A DNA stretch of 51,133 bases from Clostridia bacterium (lineage in GTDB: Bacteria > Bacillota > Clostridia > Oscillospirales > Acutalibacteraceae): positions 1-51,133 of the forward strand of contig JAFTLT010000015.1 of NCBI GenBank assembly GCA_017452785.1. Reading direction: 5' to 3'. The position numbers and the translations under genes were made by a program. Below, piece by piece: positions 39,912 to 47,672 of the stretch. Below the pieces are notes generated by a model. The model was not told the origin of the DNA. It did no database searches and saw only the letters and a program-made list of their open reading frames with translations. The stretch's first letter is position 1; every line of letters begins with the position of its first letter.

Positions 39912-39939
39912 GTGCAGAGTGCAGAATGCAGAATTGCGG
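39912..39939 (+). repeat. Heptamer repeat (TGCAGAR), copy 1
   Basis: GTGCAGAGTGCAGAATGCAG and the following GAATTGCGG: tandem 7-mers of the form TGCAGAR, starting one base after the hydE stop. Three further copies occur at 41643, 42219 and 45330, the last two in inverse orientation. Confidence 0.8.
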
Positions 39940-40192
39940 TGAAGTTTTGTCAAAGAATGAAACGAGATGCCGCAGAATAAGTAAAGTTCTTTGATTCGTC
40001 TCGGCTCTCCCTGAAAGGGGAGCTGTCAAAATCGCAAGCGATTTTGACTGAGGGGTTAACCGCAGTAGCAAAAAGAATGCCTGCCCGGCGAGGGCAAATA
40101 AATAATGAATTGCCTGCGGTTGAATTGGCTTAACCATGAACTGCACCTGCGGTGCATTACAAATAGAAAATATATGAAAGGAATGAGATAGA
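39940..40192 (+). other. hydE-hydG intergenic stretch made of dispersed repeats
   Basis: No gene. It contains GGCTCTCCCTGAAAGGGGAG with TGTCAAAATCGC/GCGATTTTGAC (about 39998-40051), a hairpin repeat of a type common in gut Clostridia. The TGCCC-GGCGA-GGGCA repeat (40060-40098) follows, then a small hairpin TGCACC-TGC-GGTGCA (about 40141-40155). AAAGGA precedes the hydG start. Confidence 0.6.
40060..40098 (+). repeat. Dispersed repeat (TGTCC-GGCGA-GGACA family), copy 3
   Basis: Matches 12751-12789 at 34 of 39 positions by eye, with a compensating base-pair change in the stem (TGCCC/GGGCA instead of TGTCC/GGACA). Confidence 0.65.
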
Positions 40193-41638
40193 ATGAACTA
40201 CAATCCAAAATCATTAAAGGCTGAGGAATTTATCAGCCATGAGGAAATTCTCGAAACAATAAAATATGCCGAGGAAAACAAAAATAATATGGAGCTTATT
40301 GAGTCTTTGCTTGAAAAGGCAAGACCCAAAAAGACCGAAGACGGCATTAACTGTGCAGGTCTTTCACACAGGGAGGCAAGTGTGCTGCTTGCATGTGAAG
40401 ACCCTGAAGTTATAGAGAAAATCTATGCTCTTGCCGCTGAGATAAAGCAGGCTTTTTACGGCAACAGAATTGTTATGTTTGCCCCTCTTTATCTTTCAAA
40501 TTACTGCATTAACGGCTGCGTTTACTGCCCCTATCACCTTAAGAATAAGCATATAGCAAGAAAGAAGCTCACTCAGGAAGAGGTAAAGGCAGAGGTTATT
40601 GCACTGCAGGATATGGGTCACAAGCGTCTTGCTATCGAGGCAGGTGAAGACCCGAAAAATAATCCTATTGAATATATCCTTGAGTGCATTAAAACCATTT
40701 ACAGCATTCAGCACAAAAACGGCGCAATAAGACGAGTCAATGTCAATATTGCCGCCACAACAGTTGAAAATTACCGAAAGCTTAAGGATGCGGGCATCGG
40801 CACATATATCCTCTTTCAGGAAACATATAACAAAGAGAGCTATCTTGAGCTTCATCCCACAGGTCCCAAGCATGACTATGCTTATCACACAGAGGCTATG
40901 GACAGAGCTATGGAAGGCGGAATTGACGATGTGGGTCTTGGTGTGCTTTTCGGTCTTGAGGGCTATAAATATGAGTTCGCAGGACTTCTTATGCACGCTG
41001 AGCACCTTGAAGCAGTGCACGGTGTAGGGCCTCATACTATCAGCGTGCCCCGCCTTAAGAGAGCTGACGACATTGACCCTGATACATTTGACAACGGAAT
41101 CCCCGACGATATATTTGAAAAGATTATTGCCTGCATACGCATTTCAGTGCCCTACACTGGCATGATTATCTCCACAAGAGAGAGCGAAAAGGTCAGAGGC
41201 AGAGCCCTTGAGCTTGGCATTTCACAGATAAGCGGTGCTTCAAGAACATCCGTCGGCGGTTATACCGAGGCAGAAAGACCTCACGACTCAGAGCAGTTTG
41301 ATGTTTCAGACCAGAGAACTCTTGACGAGGTAGTTAACTGGCTTATGGAGCTTGACCACATACCCTCTTTCTGCACAGCCTGCTACCGTGAGGGCAGAAC
41401 AGGTGACAGATTTATGTCTCTTTGCAAAAAGGGTCAGATTCTTAACTGCTGCCACCCCAATGCACTTATGACACTGACAGAATATCTCACTGACTATGCA
41501 AGTGAAGGCACCAAAAAAAGAGGCTTTGAGCTCATTGAAAGAGAACTCGAAAAAATACCTAAGGATAAGGTCAGAGCAATAGCCAAGGATAATATCGAAG
41601 CCATAAAGAGCTCAAACAGACGAGACTTCAGGTTTTAA
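40193..41638 (+). CDS. hydG: [FeFe]-hydrogenase maturation tyrosine lyase HydG
   Basis: 481 residues. Radical SAM enzyme that cleaves tyrosine to p-cresol and supplies the CO and CN ligands of the hydrogenase H-cluster. N-terminal cluster motif Cys105-Cys109-Cys112 (YCINGCVYCPYH). The HydG-specific C-terminal cluster ligands are Cys394, Cys397 and Cys420 (CTAC then 22 residues to C), which separate it from ThiH. Conserved GGIDDVGLGVLFGL and GPHTISVPRL are also present. AAAGGA 10 bp before the ATG. Complete and typical; separated from hydE by a repeat-filled gap and from hydF by an inserted four-helix-bundle unit. Confidence 0.98.
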   Translation: MNYNPKSLKAEEFISHEEILETIKYAEENKNNMELIESLLEKARPKKTEDGINCAGLSHREASVLLACEDPEVIEKIYALAAEIKQAFYGNRIVMFAPLYLSNYCINGCVYCPYHLKNKHIARKKLTQEEVKAEVIALQDMGHKRLAIEAGEDPKNNPIEYILECIKTIYSIQHKNGAIRRVNVNIAATTVENYRKLKDAGIGTYILFQETYNKESYLELHPTGPKHDYAYHTEAMDRAMEGGIDDVGLGVLFGLEGYKYEFAGLLMHAEHLEAVHGVGPHTISVPRLKRADDIDPDTFDNGIPDDIFEKIIACIRISVPYTGMIISTRESEKVRGRALELGISQISGASRTSVGGYTEAERPHDSEQFDVSDQRTLDEVVNWLMELDHIPSFCTACYREGRTGDRFMSLCKKGQILNCCHPNALMTLTEYLTDYASEGTKKRGFELIERELEKIPKDKVRAIAKDNIEAIKSSNRRDFRF

Positions 41639-41642
41639 CTTA

Positions 41643-41680
41643 GAGTGCAGAATGCAGAGTGCAGAACGCAGAGTGGGCGG
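41643..41680 (+). repeat. Heptamer repeat, copy 2 (left bracket of inserted unit)
   Basis: GAGTGCAGAATGCAGAGTGC followed by AGAACGCAGAGTGGGCGG. It starts 4 bases after the hydG stop and is the inverse partner of 42219-42255. Confidence 0.85.
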
Positions 41681-41773
41681 GGAAGTTTATGCTGACTTGT
41701 GCTTTGATGCTACCGAGAAAATTGGCGTTTTGCGAAAGAACAAAAATTAATTATGCACTAAAAGGGACTTCAT

Positions 41774-42124
41774 ATGAAAAGTATAATTGAAAGTAAAAGT
41801 TTTGATTTCGCTATAAGGATTGTTAATCTTTATAAACACCTGACAATTGATAAAAAAGAGTTTGTTTTGTCAAAACAGTTATTACGTAGTGGAACAAGTA
41901 TAGGAGCAAATGTTTCTGAGGGCGAAAAAGGACAGACAAAGCCCGACTTTAATACAAAAATGAGTATTGCCCTGAAAGAAGCAAACGAAACATATTACTG
42001 GCTACGACTTCTGTATAAAACTGAATTTTTAACCGAAAAAGAATTTAAAAGTATGGAAAAAGATATAGACGAAATAATTGCAATATTGGTTTCGATATGT
42101 AAGAAAACACAGAAATCGAAGTAA
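41774..42124 (+). CDS. Four-helix bundle protein (S23/IVS-encoded type), copy 2
   Basis: 116 residues. Same family as the protein at 32724: LLRSGTSIGANVSEGEKGQTKPDF and IALKEANETYYWLRLLYKT. The two share the core motif but are otherwise quite divergent, so this is not a recent duplication. AAAGGG lies 7 bp before the ATG. The gene sits inside the hydrogenase maturation operon, between hydG and hydF, and is bracketed by inverted heptamer repeats, as if the unit was inserted. No second small gene is coupled to it here. Function unknown. Confidence 0.9.
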   Translation: MKSIIESKSFDFAIRIVNLYKHLTIDKKEFVLSKQLLRSGTSIGANVSEGEKGQTKPDFNTKMSIALKEANETYYWLRLLYKTEFLTEKEFKSMEKDIDEIIAILVSICKKTQKSK

Positions 42125-42218
42125 GTGTAGAATAATTTATACTTTACACCATCGATAAAAGTGACACTAAAAAAGATTATGCAGAGTGTGAATGTAAAGC
42201 AGAAATTGACTGTCTAAT

Positions 42219-42255
42219 CCGTTCTGCGTTCTGCACTCTGCGTTCTGCACTTTTC
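42219..42255 (-). repeat. Heptamer repeat, copy 3 (right bracket of inserted unit)
   Basis: On the minus strand: AAGTGCAGAACGCAGAGTGC then AGAACGCAGAACGG. Inverted relative to copy 2. It ends 13 bases before the hydF start, leaving just enough room for the AAGGAGG site. Confidence 0.85.
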
Positions 42256-42268
42256 AAGGAGGTATAAT

Positions 42269-43459
42269 ATGAATCTTAACACAGCCCCATCAAGTGAAAG
42301 GCTTCATATCGGCTTTTTCGGCATGAGAAATGCAGGCAAGTCGAGCCTTGTCAATGCCGTTACAGGGCAGGCTTTATCTCTTGTCAGTGATGTTAAGGGT
42401 ACCACAACAGACCCGGTTAGAAAGGCTATGGAGCTTTTGCCCTTAGGTCCGGTTGTTATAATTGACACTCCCGGTCTCGATGACGAGGGTACTCTGGGCG
42501 AAATGCGAGTGGAAAAAGCCAAGCAGATTTTAGCCACCGTAGATATAGCCATTCTTGTAGTTGATGCTCTTAAAGGCATGTCGCCTCAGGATGAAGAACT
42601 GAAAGCACTCTTTGAAAAAAGAAAGCTGCCCTATATTATAGCTTTTAATAAGGCTGATTTACTCGGCAGTGTACCTGATAGCAAGAAAAATGAAATTTAT
42701 GTCAGCGCCCAAAAGGGAAGCGGCATAAATGAGCTGAAAGAAAAAATGGTAGGTCTTGTTAAAGACAGAAAAAGCGAAAAGAAAATTCTTGCCGATTTAG
42801 TGGCAAAAAACGATGTTGTTATTCTCGTTACACCCATTGATGAATCTGCGCCAAAGGGCAGGCTCATATTGCCTCAGCAGCAGACCATAAGGGAGCTTTT
42901 GGAAATTGGAGCTGTTACCTTGGTGGTGCAGGTAAACGAGCTCAGCGGGGCAATTTTGCGCCTGAAAGATAAACCGAAGCTTGTTATCACCGATTCGCAG
43001 GCATTCAAAGAGGTTTCGGCAATTGTGAGCGAGGATATAATGCTCACTTCTTTTTCCATCCTCTTTGCAAGATATAAAGGGGACCTTGCCACAGTGGTTG
43101 ACGGTGCATTCAGACTAAAGGAGCTTCGTGACGGCGATAGGGTGCTTATTTCCGAGGGGTGTACTCATCACAGACAGTGTAAGGATATAGGCACTGTCAA
43201 GCTGCCCGGTTGGATTGAAAAATACTCAGACAAAAAGCTCAGCTTCAGCTTCACAAGCGGGGGAGAGTTTCCCTCTGACACAGGTGATTTTGCTCTTGTT
43301 GTGCACTGCGGAGGCTGTATGCTGACGGAAAATGAAATGAAAAACCGTATGGAAATATGCCGCCTCAGCGGTACGCCCATAACAAACTATGGCACTGCAA
43401 TAGCCGAAATGCACGGCATACTTAAGCGTTCACTTGAGGTTTTTGATAAAAAAGAATAA
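42269..43459 (+). CDS. hydF: [FeFe]-hydrogenase maturation GTPase HydF
   Basis: 396 residues. GTPase scaffold that carries the diiron precursor and delivers it to HydA. G-domain: P-loop GMRNAGKSS (18-26), DTPGLDD, and NKADLL. A dimerisation region follows, and the C-terminal cluster site has the family pattern CxH...HCxxC at Cys298, His300, His346, Cys347 and Cys350. AAGGAGG precedes the ATG. With hydE and hydG the maturation set is complete, but the hydrogenase structural gene hydA is not in this window. Confidence 0.97.
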   Translation: MNLNTAPSSERLHIGFFGMRNAGKSSLVNAVTGQALSLVSDVKGTTTDPVRKAMELLPLGPVVIIDTPGLDDEGTLGEMRVEKAKQILATVDIAILVVDALKGMSPQDEELKALFEKRKLPYIIAFNKADLLGSVPDSKKNEIYVSAQKGSGINELKEKMVGLVKDRKSEKKILADLVAKNDVVILVTPIDESAPKGRLILPQQQTIRELLEIGAVTLVVQVNELSGAILRLKDKPKLVITDSQAFKEVSAIVSEDIMLTSFSILFARYKGDLATVVDGAFRLKELRDGDRVLISEGCTHHRQCKDIGTVKLPGWIEKYSDKKLSFSFTSGGEFPSDTGDFALVVHCGGCMLTENEMKNRMEICRLSGTPITNYGTAIAEMHGILKRSLEVFDKKE

Positions 43460-43463
43460 AAAT

Positions 43464-43498
43464 AAAGAGATGCATCTTTTATCGGTGCATCTCTTTTT
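43464..43498 (+). terminator. hydF terminator
   Basis: AAAGAGATGCA/TGCATCTCTTT stem, T run, immediately after the stop. Confidence 0.9.
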
Positions 43499-43500
43499 GC

Positions 43501-43529
43501 TTGATTATTCCGTTATGATATGCTACAAT
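43501..43529 (+). promoter_or_regulatory. Promoter of the GH43-like/bioY unit
   Basis: TTGATT (43501-43506), 17 bp, TACAAT (43524-43529), 27 bp before the start. Confidence 0.6.
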
Positions 43530-43556
43530 AACAAAAAACAAAAGGATGGTATTTTT

Positions 43557-44645
43557 ATGCGTTGTGCAAAGCTTCTCAGATATTTAACGGCAATTTTAAT
43601 GGTAGGCGTAAACTTATGGAACCTTGCTGTCAATGATTACGCTTGGCCTGTTGTCAGCAGAGACGGCGGTTATCTCATGGTTTATTTCGTTGGCAACGAA
43701 CCCGAACAGCAGACTATTCACTTTGCTGTGAGCACCGACGGATATAACTTTGCTGCCCTTAACAACAATGAAGCTGTTATTGAGCAGACTCTCGGCACAG
43801 GCTGTGTGCGTGACCCATATATCTTAAAGGCAAAGGACGAAAACGGCAAAGACTGCTATTACATAGTTGCTACTGATATGGATGCAATGCTCGGCTGGAC
43901 AAGCAACCACGCAATTATTTTCTGGAAGTCTTATGACCTTGTTAACTGGGAAGATGAATATGTGCTTGACATGCGCTCCTTTGAGGGCTGGGAAGGCTGC
44001 AACAGAGCATGGGCACCGCAGATTATCTATGATGAAACAGTAGGCAAGTATATGGTATATCTTGCACTTTCCACATGGGATGACCCCACAACACCACTCA
44101 ATGAAGATTGCGCACAGCATTACTATATGTACACCACTGACTTCAAAACCTTCACTGAGCCTGAGTACCTCTATGGCAGAAGAAGTGAAACCGTCACAAG
44201 AGAAGACGGTTCACAATATACAGGAGTGCAGTGTATAGACGGCGATATGGTCTATAACGAAAAAGACGGCTATTATTATCTCTATTTCAAAGAAGACCTG
44301 ACACAGAAAATTGCTTATGTCAGAGCAAAAACTCCTGCCGGCTTTGCTGATGTAAAGGATGATTATGTTATTGTTTCTCTCAACTACTGGGGCGTTGAGG
44401 GCAGCTTTATGTATAACATCACAGGCACAGACAAGTGGCTTATGCTTATGGATGAATACGGCGAAGGCTCTTTCTTCGGTCAGATGACATCGGATTTCCA
44501 AAGCTTCAAGCGTTTTAGACGTGCACTTTACAGCGTTGACCACTTAAGTCCCCGTCACGGCAGTGTTGTGGCAATAAGTAACGATGAATATGAGAGAATG
44601 ACCGAGCACTACGGCATATCGGAAATCCCCGACTATGAGAGATAA
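43557..44645 (+). CDS. GH43-like five-bladed beta-propeller glycosidase
   Basis: 362 residues from the ATG at 43557. A hydrophobic N-terminus (about 8-25, LLRYLTAILMVGVNLWNL) may be a signal peptide or anchor, without a clear cleavage site. The body has propeller signatures of arabinanase/GH43-type enzymes: RDPYILKAKD, YYIVATDMDAML, ITWKSYDLVNWE-like IIFWKSYDLVNWEDE, WAPQIIYDETVGKYMVYLA, DGDMVYNEKDGYYYLYFKE, and GVEGSFMY. Likely acts on arabinose- or xylose-containing polysaccharide side chains. The exact family (43, 62 or 117-like) is not certain. Overlaps the bioY start by 11 bases. Confidence 0.8.
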   Translation: MRCAKLLRYLTAILMVGVNLWNLAVNDYAWPVVSRDGGYLMVYFVGNEPEQQTIHFAVSTDGYNFAALNNNEAVIEQTLGTGCVRDPYILKAKDENGKDCYYIVATDMDAMLGWTSNHAIIFWKSYDLVNWEDEYVLDMRSFEGWEGCNRAWAPQIIYDETVGKYMVYLALSTWDDPTTPLNEDCAQHYYMYTTDFKTFTEPEYLYGRRSETVTREDGSQYTGVQCIDGDMVYNEKDGYYYLYFKEDLTQKIAYVRAKTPAGFADVKDDYVIVSLNYWGVEGSFMYNITGTDKWLMLMDEYGEGSFFGQMTSDFQSFKRFRRALYSVDHLSPRHGSVVAISNDEYERMTEHYGISEIPDYER

Positions 44646-45171
44646 GCAGGGGGTGTACTCTGCCGCAAAGGCTGCGATATGCATAAGCCTTCTCGTTGCT
44701 TCGGCATATATAGTTATCCCCATGCCACCGTCGGGCTTCAGCTTTATGACAGTTATGGTGAGCCTTATGGGCCTCATACTTACACCTCTGCAAAGTGCTC
44801 TTGCTCTAACAACCTATCTTTTAATGGGACTCATCGGTCTTCCCGTCTTTTCGGGCGGAACCGGAGGAGCAGGTAAGCTATTCGGTGTTACGGGCGGTTA
44901 TTATTTCAGTTTTCTTGTTGCGACCGTGCTCATAAGCCTTTTAAAGGGCAAAGATTTCAGCTTTAAGAGGTACACTGCCGTAACGGTTTTTGTGGGAATT
45001 CCCATTGAGCACCTGTGCGCAGTTTTAATGATGTGCCTGCACAACGGCTTTGACATTAAGGGTGCTTTTGTGTCAATATCTCTGCCCTTTATTGTTGGGG
45101 ATATTGTCAAGGCAGTTGCGGCGAGCTTTATTGGCGTGACGGTGAATAAAAGAATTATAAATTATGAATGA
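44635..45171 (+). CDS. bioY: Biotin ECF transporter S component BioY
   Basis: 178 residues with about six membrane helices. Biotin-binding S component of an energy-coupling-factor transporter. Signature: AYIVIPMPPSGFSFMTVMVSL, LTPLQSALALTTYLLMGLIG, PVFSGGTGGAGKLFGVTGGYY, and GIPIEHLCAVLM. Its start lies 11 bp inside the GH43-like gene with no clear ribosome site, so it depends on translation of that gene, an odd pairing of a glycosidase with a vitamin transporter. No biotin operator was seen upstream. Confidence 0.95.
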   Translation: MRDKQGVYSAAKAAICISLLVASAYIVIPMPPSGFSFMTVMVSLMGLILTPLQSALALTTYLLMGLIGLPVFSGGTGGAGKLFGVTGGYYFSFLVATVLISLLKGKDFSFKRYTAVTVFVGIPIEHLCAVLMMCLHNGFDIKGAFVSISLPFIVGDIVKAVAASFIGVTVNKRIINYE

Positions 45172-45176
45172 AAAAA

Positions 45177-45211
45177 ATATCCACCTGTTCCTATTTGGTT
45201 CAGGTGGATAT
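45177..45211 (+). terminator. bioY terminator
   Basis: ATATCCACCTG/CAGGTGGATAT, perfect 11-bp stem. Confidence 0.8.
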
Positions 45212-45329
45212 AACTTTATAGCTTTTTAATGAATTGACCCTCTGAGGGGGCATTAAGCAGTGAGACGAAACATCTCCTCTACTCATTATCTCTGCGGATA
45301 AAGGCTTGCCTTTTGGCAGAGTACTACGC

Positions 45330-45361
45330 AACTCTGCGTTCTGCACTCTGCATTCTGCATT
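45330..45361 (-). repeat. Heptamer repeat, copy 4
   Basis: AACTCTGCGTTCTGCACTCT then GCATTCTGCATT: the inverse orientation of the copies at 39912 and 41643. Next to it AAATAATGAAGC/GCTTCATTATTT (45363-45389) forms a perfect 12-bp hairpin that contains the stop codon of the following minus-strand gene. Confidence 0.8.
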
Positions 45362-45383
45362 GAAATAATGAAGCACCGCTTCA

Positions 45384-45878
45384 TTATTTCTTGTGGTATC
45401 TCAGATGGCAGATGTCGTCACCGTTTGCGATTGTCTTGGGCAGGTCAAGCTCTGCACCGTATCTTTCACCGATGCCTCTGTCACCGCACATAGCAATATC
45501 GCAAAGCATTGCTATTTCCTCATCGCTGCAGCCTGCCTTCTGCCAAGCCTTAACAAGGGGGCAATAGTGGAAGTGAATTTCAAGCTCGTCATCTGTGCAG
45601 TTTTTGATGTCCATTTCAAATACCCACTGTGCGGGAAGAGTGAAAAGAGTCTTTCTAAGGCCCTTGAGTGAGTCTGTCTTGCCCTTTTCAACAAGACCCT
45701 TGCCCTGCATAAGACCGCAGCGCTTAACTGCTGCTGAGCCGAAATCCTTAGGGTCAAGTCCTCGCTTTTGTGCTTCGTCGCAAAGCAGATAAAGCCATGT
45801 TGCTCTGTGCTCAAGCTGTTCACGCACAGCCACGATAAGGGGGTTTTTGATTTTTGCTTCGTTTGTTACTTTGCTCAT
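45384..45878 (-). CDS. L-2-amino-thiazoline-4-carboxylate hydrolase family protein
   Basis: 164 residues with the pattern of the ATC hydrolase family: an N-terminal helical part (LYLLCDEAQKRGLD), IHFHYCPLVKAWQKAGCSDEEIAMLCDIAMCGDRGIGERYG, and a C-terminal DICHLRYHKK. Several conserved Cys/His (HFHYCP, LCDIAMCGD, CHLRYH) could bind metal or act in thiol chemistry. Most family members in anaerobes have no tested activity, so the hydrolase name is nominal. Start ATG 45878 with GGAGG. Located 49 bp after the peptide-binding lipoprotein gene on the same strand; co-transcription is possible. Confidence 0.8.
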   Translation of the reverse strand: MSKVTNEAKIKNPLIVAVREQLEHRATWLYLLCDEAQKRGLDPKDFGSAAVKRCGLMQGKGLVEKGKTDSLKGLRKTLFTLPAQWVFEMDIKNCTDDELEIHFHYCPLVKAWQKAGCSDEEIAMLCDIAMCGDRGIGERYGAELDLPKTIANGDDICHLRYHKK

Positions 45879-45927
45879 TTAAATTTCCTCCGTTTTATTA
45901 TTAAGAGCCTTAGCTCAAAAAAATGGC

Positions 45928-47559
45928 TTATTTTGAAAGTGTATGCTTGAAATAAACTATATCACCGCAGGTGCACCAATATGTGCCTGAAACACCCTTG
46001 CCAAGACCGAAATAAACAGGCTCTTCATAAAGGGGAATTATAGCTGCGGCAGAAACGAGATATTTTTCGCACTTTTCAGCTGCGCTTATGCTCTGAGTAA
46101 CGCCCTCGGCAAGCTTGATGCTGTCAACGAGTGAATCATAGGTTTTGCTGTGAAGTCCTATAATGTTATCGGCACTGTCGCTCTTATAGCGTGAAAGTAT
46201 ATTAAAGGCAGTGTCTGAGTGGTACGCAACTGTGGTAAGTGCTAACTGATAATTTTTGCTTGCCACTCTTTTGATGAGCTCTGTGTCACTGACGGACTCA
46301 ACAAAAACAGCACAGTTAATGCCGAGAGAAGCCTGCCATGACTGCATGAGCTTTCTCACAGCTGCTTCGTTTTCTTCACTGCAAAGCACTGTCAGCTCAG
46401 CCGAAGAAATATCCAGTTGATCCAGTCCCTTTTTAAATAAAGCGGCAGGGTCCTCATTTTGATATAAGGTAACGGAAGAAGCAGACTCACGGTATTTAAG
46501 TGAGCTGATTTTCATTGCTGATGGCACAATGCCTTTTGCAGTTATGTTGCCCATTGCACTCTCAAGTGAAGCGTAATCAAATGATGAAGCCAGTGCACGG
46601 CGGATATTCATATTTGAAAGTATAGGGTCGCTGCAGTTAAAAATAAAGCATGTCATAGCACTGTCAAATGCCTTGACGGTGTATTTTTTATTGTCTGCAA
46701 TCTCATTAGCCTGAGCCTTTGTCAGGGGCGACACGGAATAGGTCTTATCCTTGAGCTTTGAAAGGCGGGTCTGCTGCTCGTCAAGAATTGAGAAGTAAAC
46801 CGAGCGTGGCATAACAGCTTTGCTGTCATAGTAATAGTCATTTTTTCTTATGGAAAGTGACACATCGTCAACCCAGTTGTTTATATAAAATGGACCGTTG
46901 TAAATGAGATATTTAACTGCAAGACCGTATCTGCCGCCTGTTGCCTCGAAAAATTCTTCATTGCAGGGCATGCAGGCACTTTGCAGCAGAGCATAAAGAA
47001 AATCCGGGTCATTGTGCTCAAGAGTTATTTCGAGTGTATATTCATCGGTGGCTGTTACGCCTAAGTGCTTTGATGACAGCTTGCCTGAATTTACTTCAGA
47101 TGCATTTTTTATTGCAAGCAGTGAAGCAGCTCCCGGTGATTTTGTTTCGGGCAGAAGTGCTCTTGTGATGCCGAAATCAAAATCGTAAGCCGTTACAGGC
47201 TTGGAATTTGTCTGCGATGAGTCAAGACCTAAAAGGGGAGAAGCGTATATGCTCACACGCCATTTGCAGTCTTTGCGAAGATTAAAGGTGTAAGTCAGGC
47301 CGTCAGGTGAAACGGACCAGCTTTCAGCACAGCCGGGTGCTATTTCGCCGTCTTCGCCAACAGTGACCAAACCCTCAAAGCAGTTTGCAATTATATTTTT
47401 TGCACCGGTGTGCGATATTATCTGCGGGTCAAGATATTCCGGGTCAGAGTCAATGGGATAGACTAAGGCTGCCTCTGAGCCTTTCTTTTCACCGCAGGCA
47501 CTGAAGCAGGTGATCACAAATAAAAGACAAAGTATAAAACAGAGAGATTTTTTTAACAT
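45928..47559 (-). CDS. Peptide/nickel-type ABC transporter substrate-binding lipoprotein
   Basis: About 543 residues from the ATG at 47559 (an upstream in-frame TTG at 47568 is possible). Lipoprotein signal with lipobox FSAC. Family 5 extracellular solute-binding protein (OppA/DppA/NikA type): start motif YPIDSDPEYLDPQ, FEGLVTVGEDGEIAPGCAESW, LTYTFNLRKDCKW, and NMNIRRALASSFDY. It would bind oligopeptides or similar ligands outside the membrane. No permease or ATPase genes are adjacent, so it is an orphan receptor that must use components encoded elsewhere. Confidence 0.92.
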   Translation of the reverse strand: MLKKSLCFILCLLFVITCFSACGEKKGSEAALVYPIDSDPEYLDPQIISHTGAKNIIANCFEGLVTVGEDGEIAPGCAESWSVSPDGLTYTFNLRKDCKWRVSIYASPLLGLDSSQTNSKPVTAYDFDFGITRALLPETKSPGAASLLAIKNASEVNSGKLSSKHLGVTATDEYTLEITLEHNDPDFLYALLQSACMPCNEEFFEATGGRYGLAVKYLIYNGPFYINNWVDDVSLSIRKNDYYYDSKAVMPRSVYFSILDEQQTRLSKLKDKTYSVSPLTKAQANEIADNKKYTVKAFDSAMTCFIFNCSDPILSNMNIRRALASSFDYASLESAMGNITAKGIVPSAMKISSLKYRESASSVTLYQNEDPAALFKKGLDQLDISSAELTVLCSEENEAAVRKLMQSWQASLGINCAVFVESVSDTELIKRVASKNYQLALTTVAYHSDTAFNILSRYKSDSADNIIGLHSKTYDSLVDSIKLAEGVTQSISAAEKCEKYLVSAAAIIPLYEEPVYFGLGKGVSGTYWCTCGDIVYFKHTLSK

Positions 47560-47672
47560 CTTTTTCAATCCTAACTTAATTAATAGAACTATAATTCTAA
47601 AATGAAAATAAACTTCAAATCTTTATTGGTATAATATTAGATAATTTCTAATTTCTCAAACGGGGGTTTATT

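Noticed and set aside
39912-39939. CRISPR or phase-variation repeat
   Set aside because: Only about four heptamer units per block and outside coding frames and promoters; no spacer structure.
40193-41638. Tyrosine lyase ThiH (thiamine synthesis)
   Set aside because: The C-terminal CxxC...C cluster ligands and neighbouring hydF are specific for HydG.
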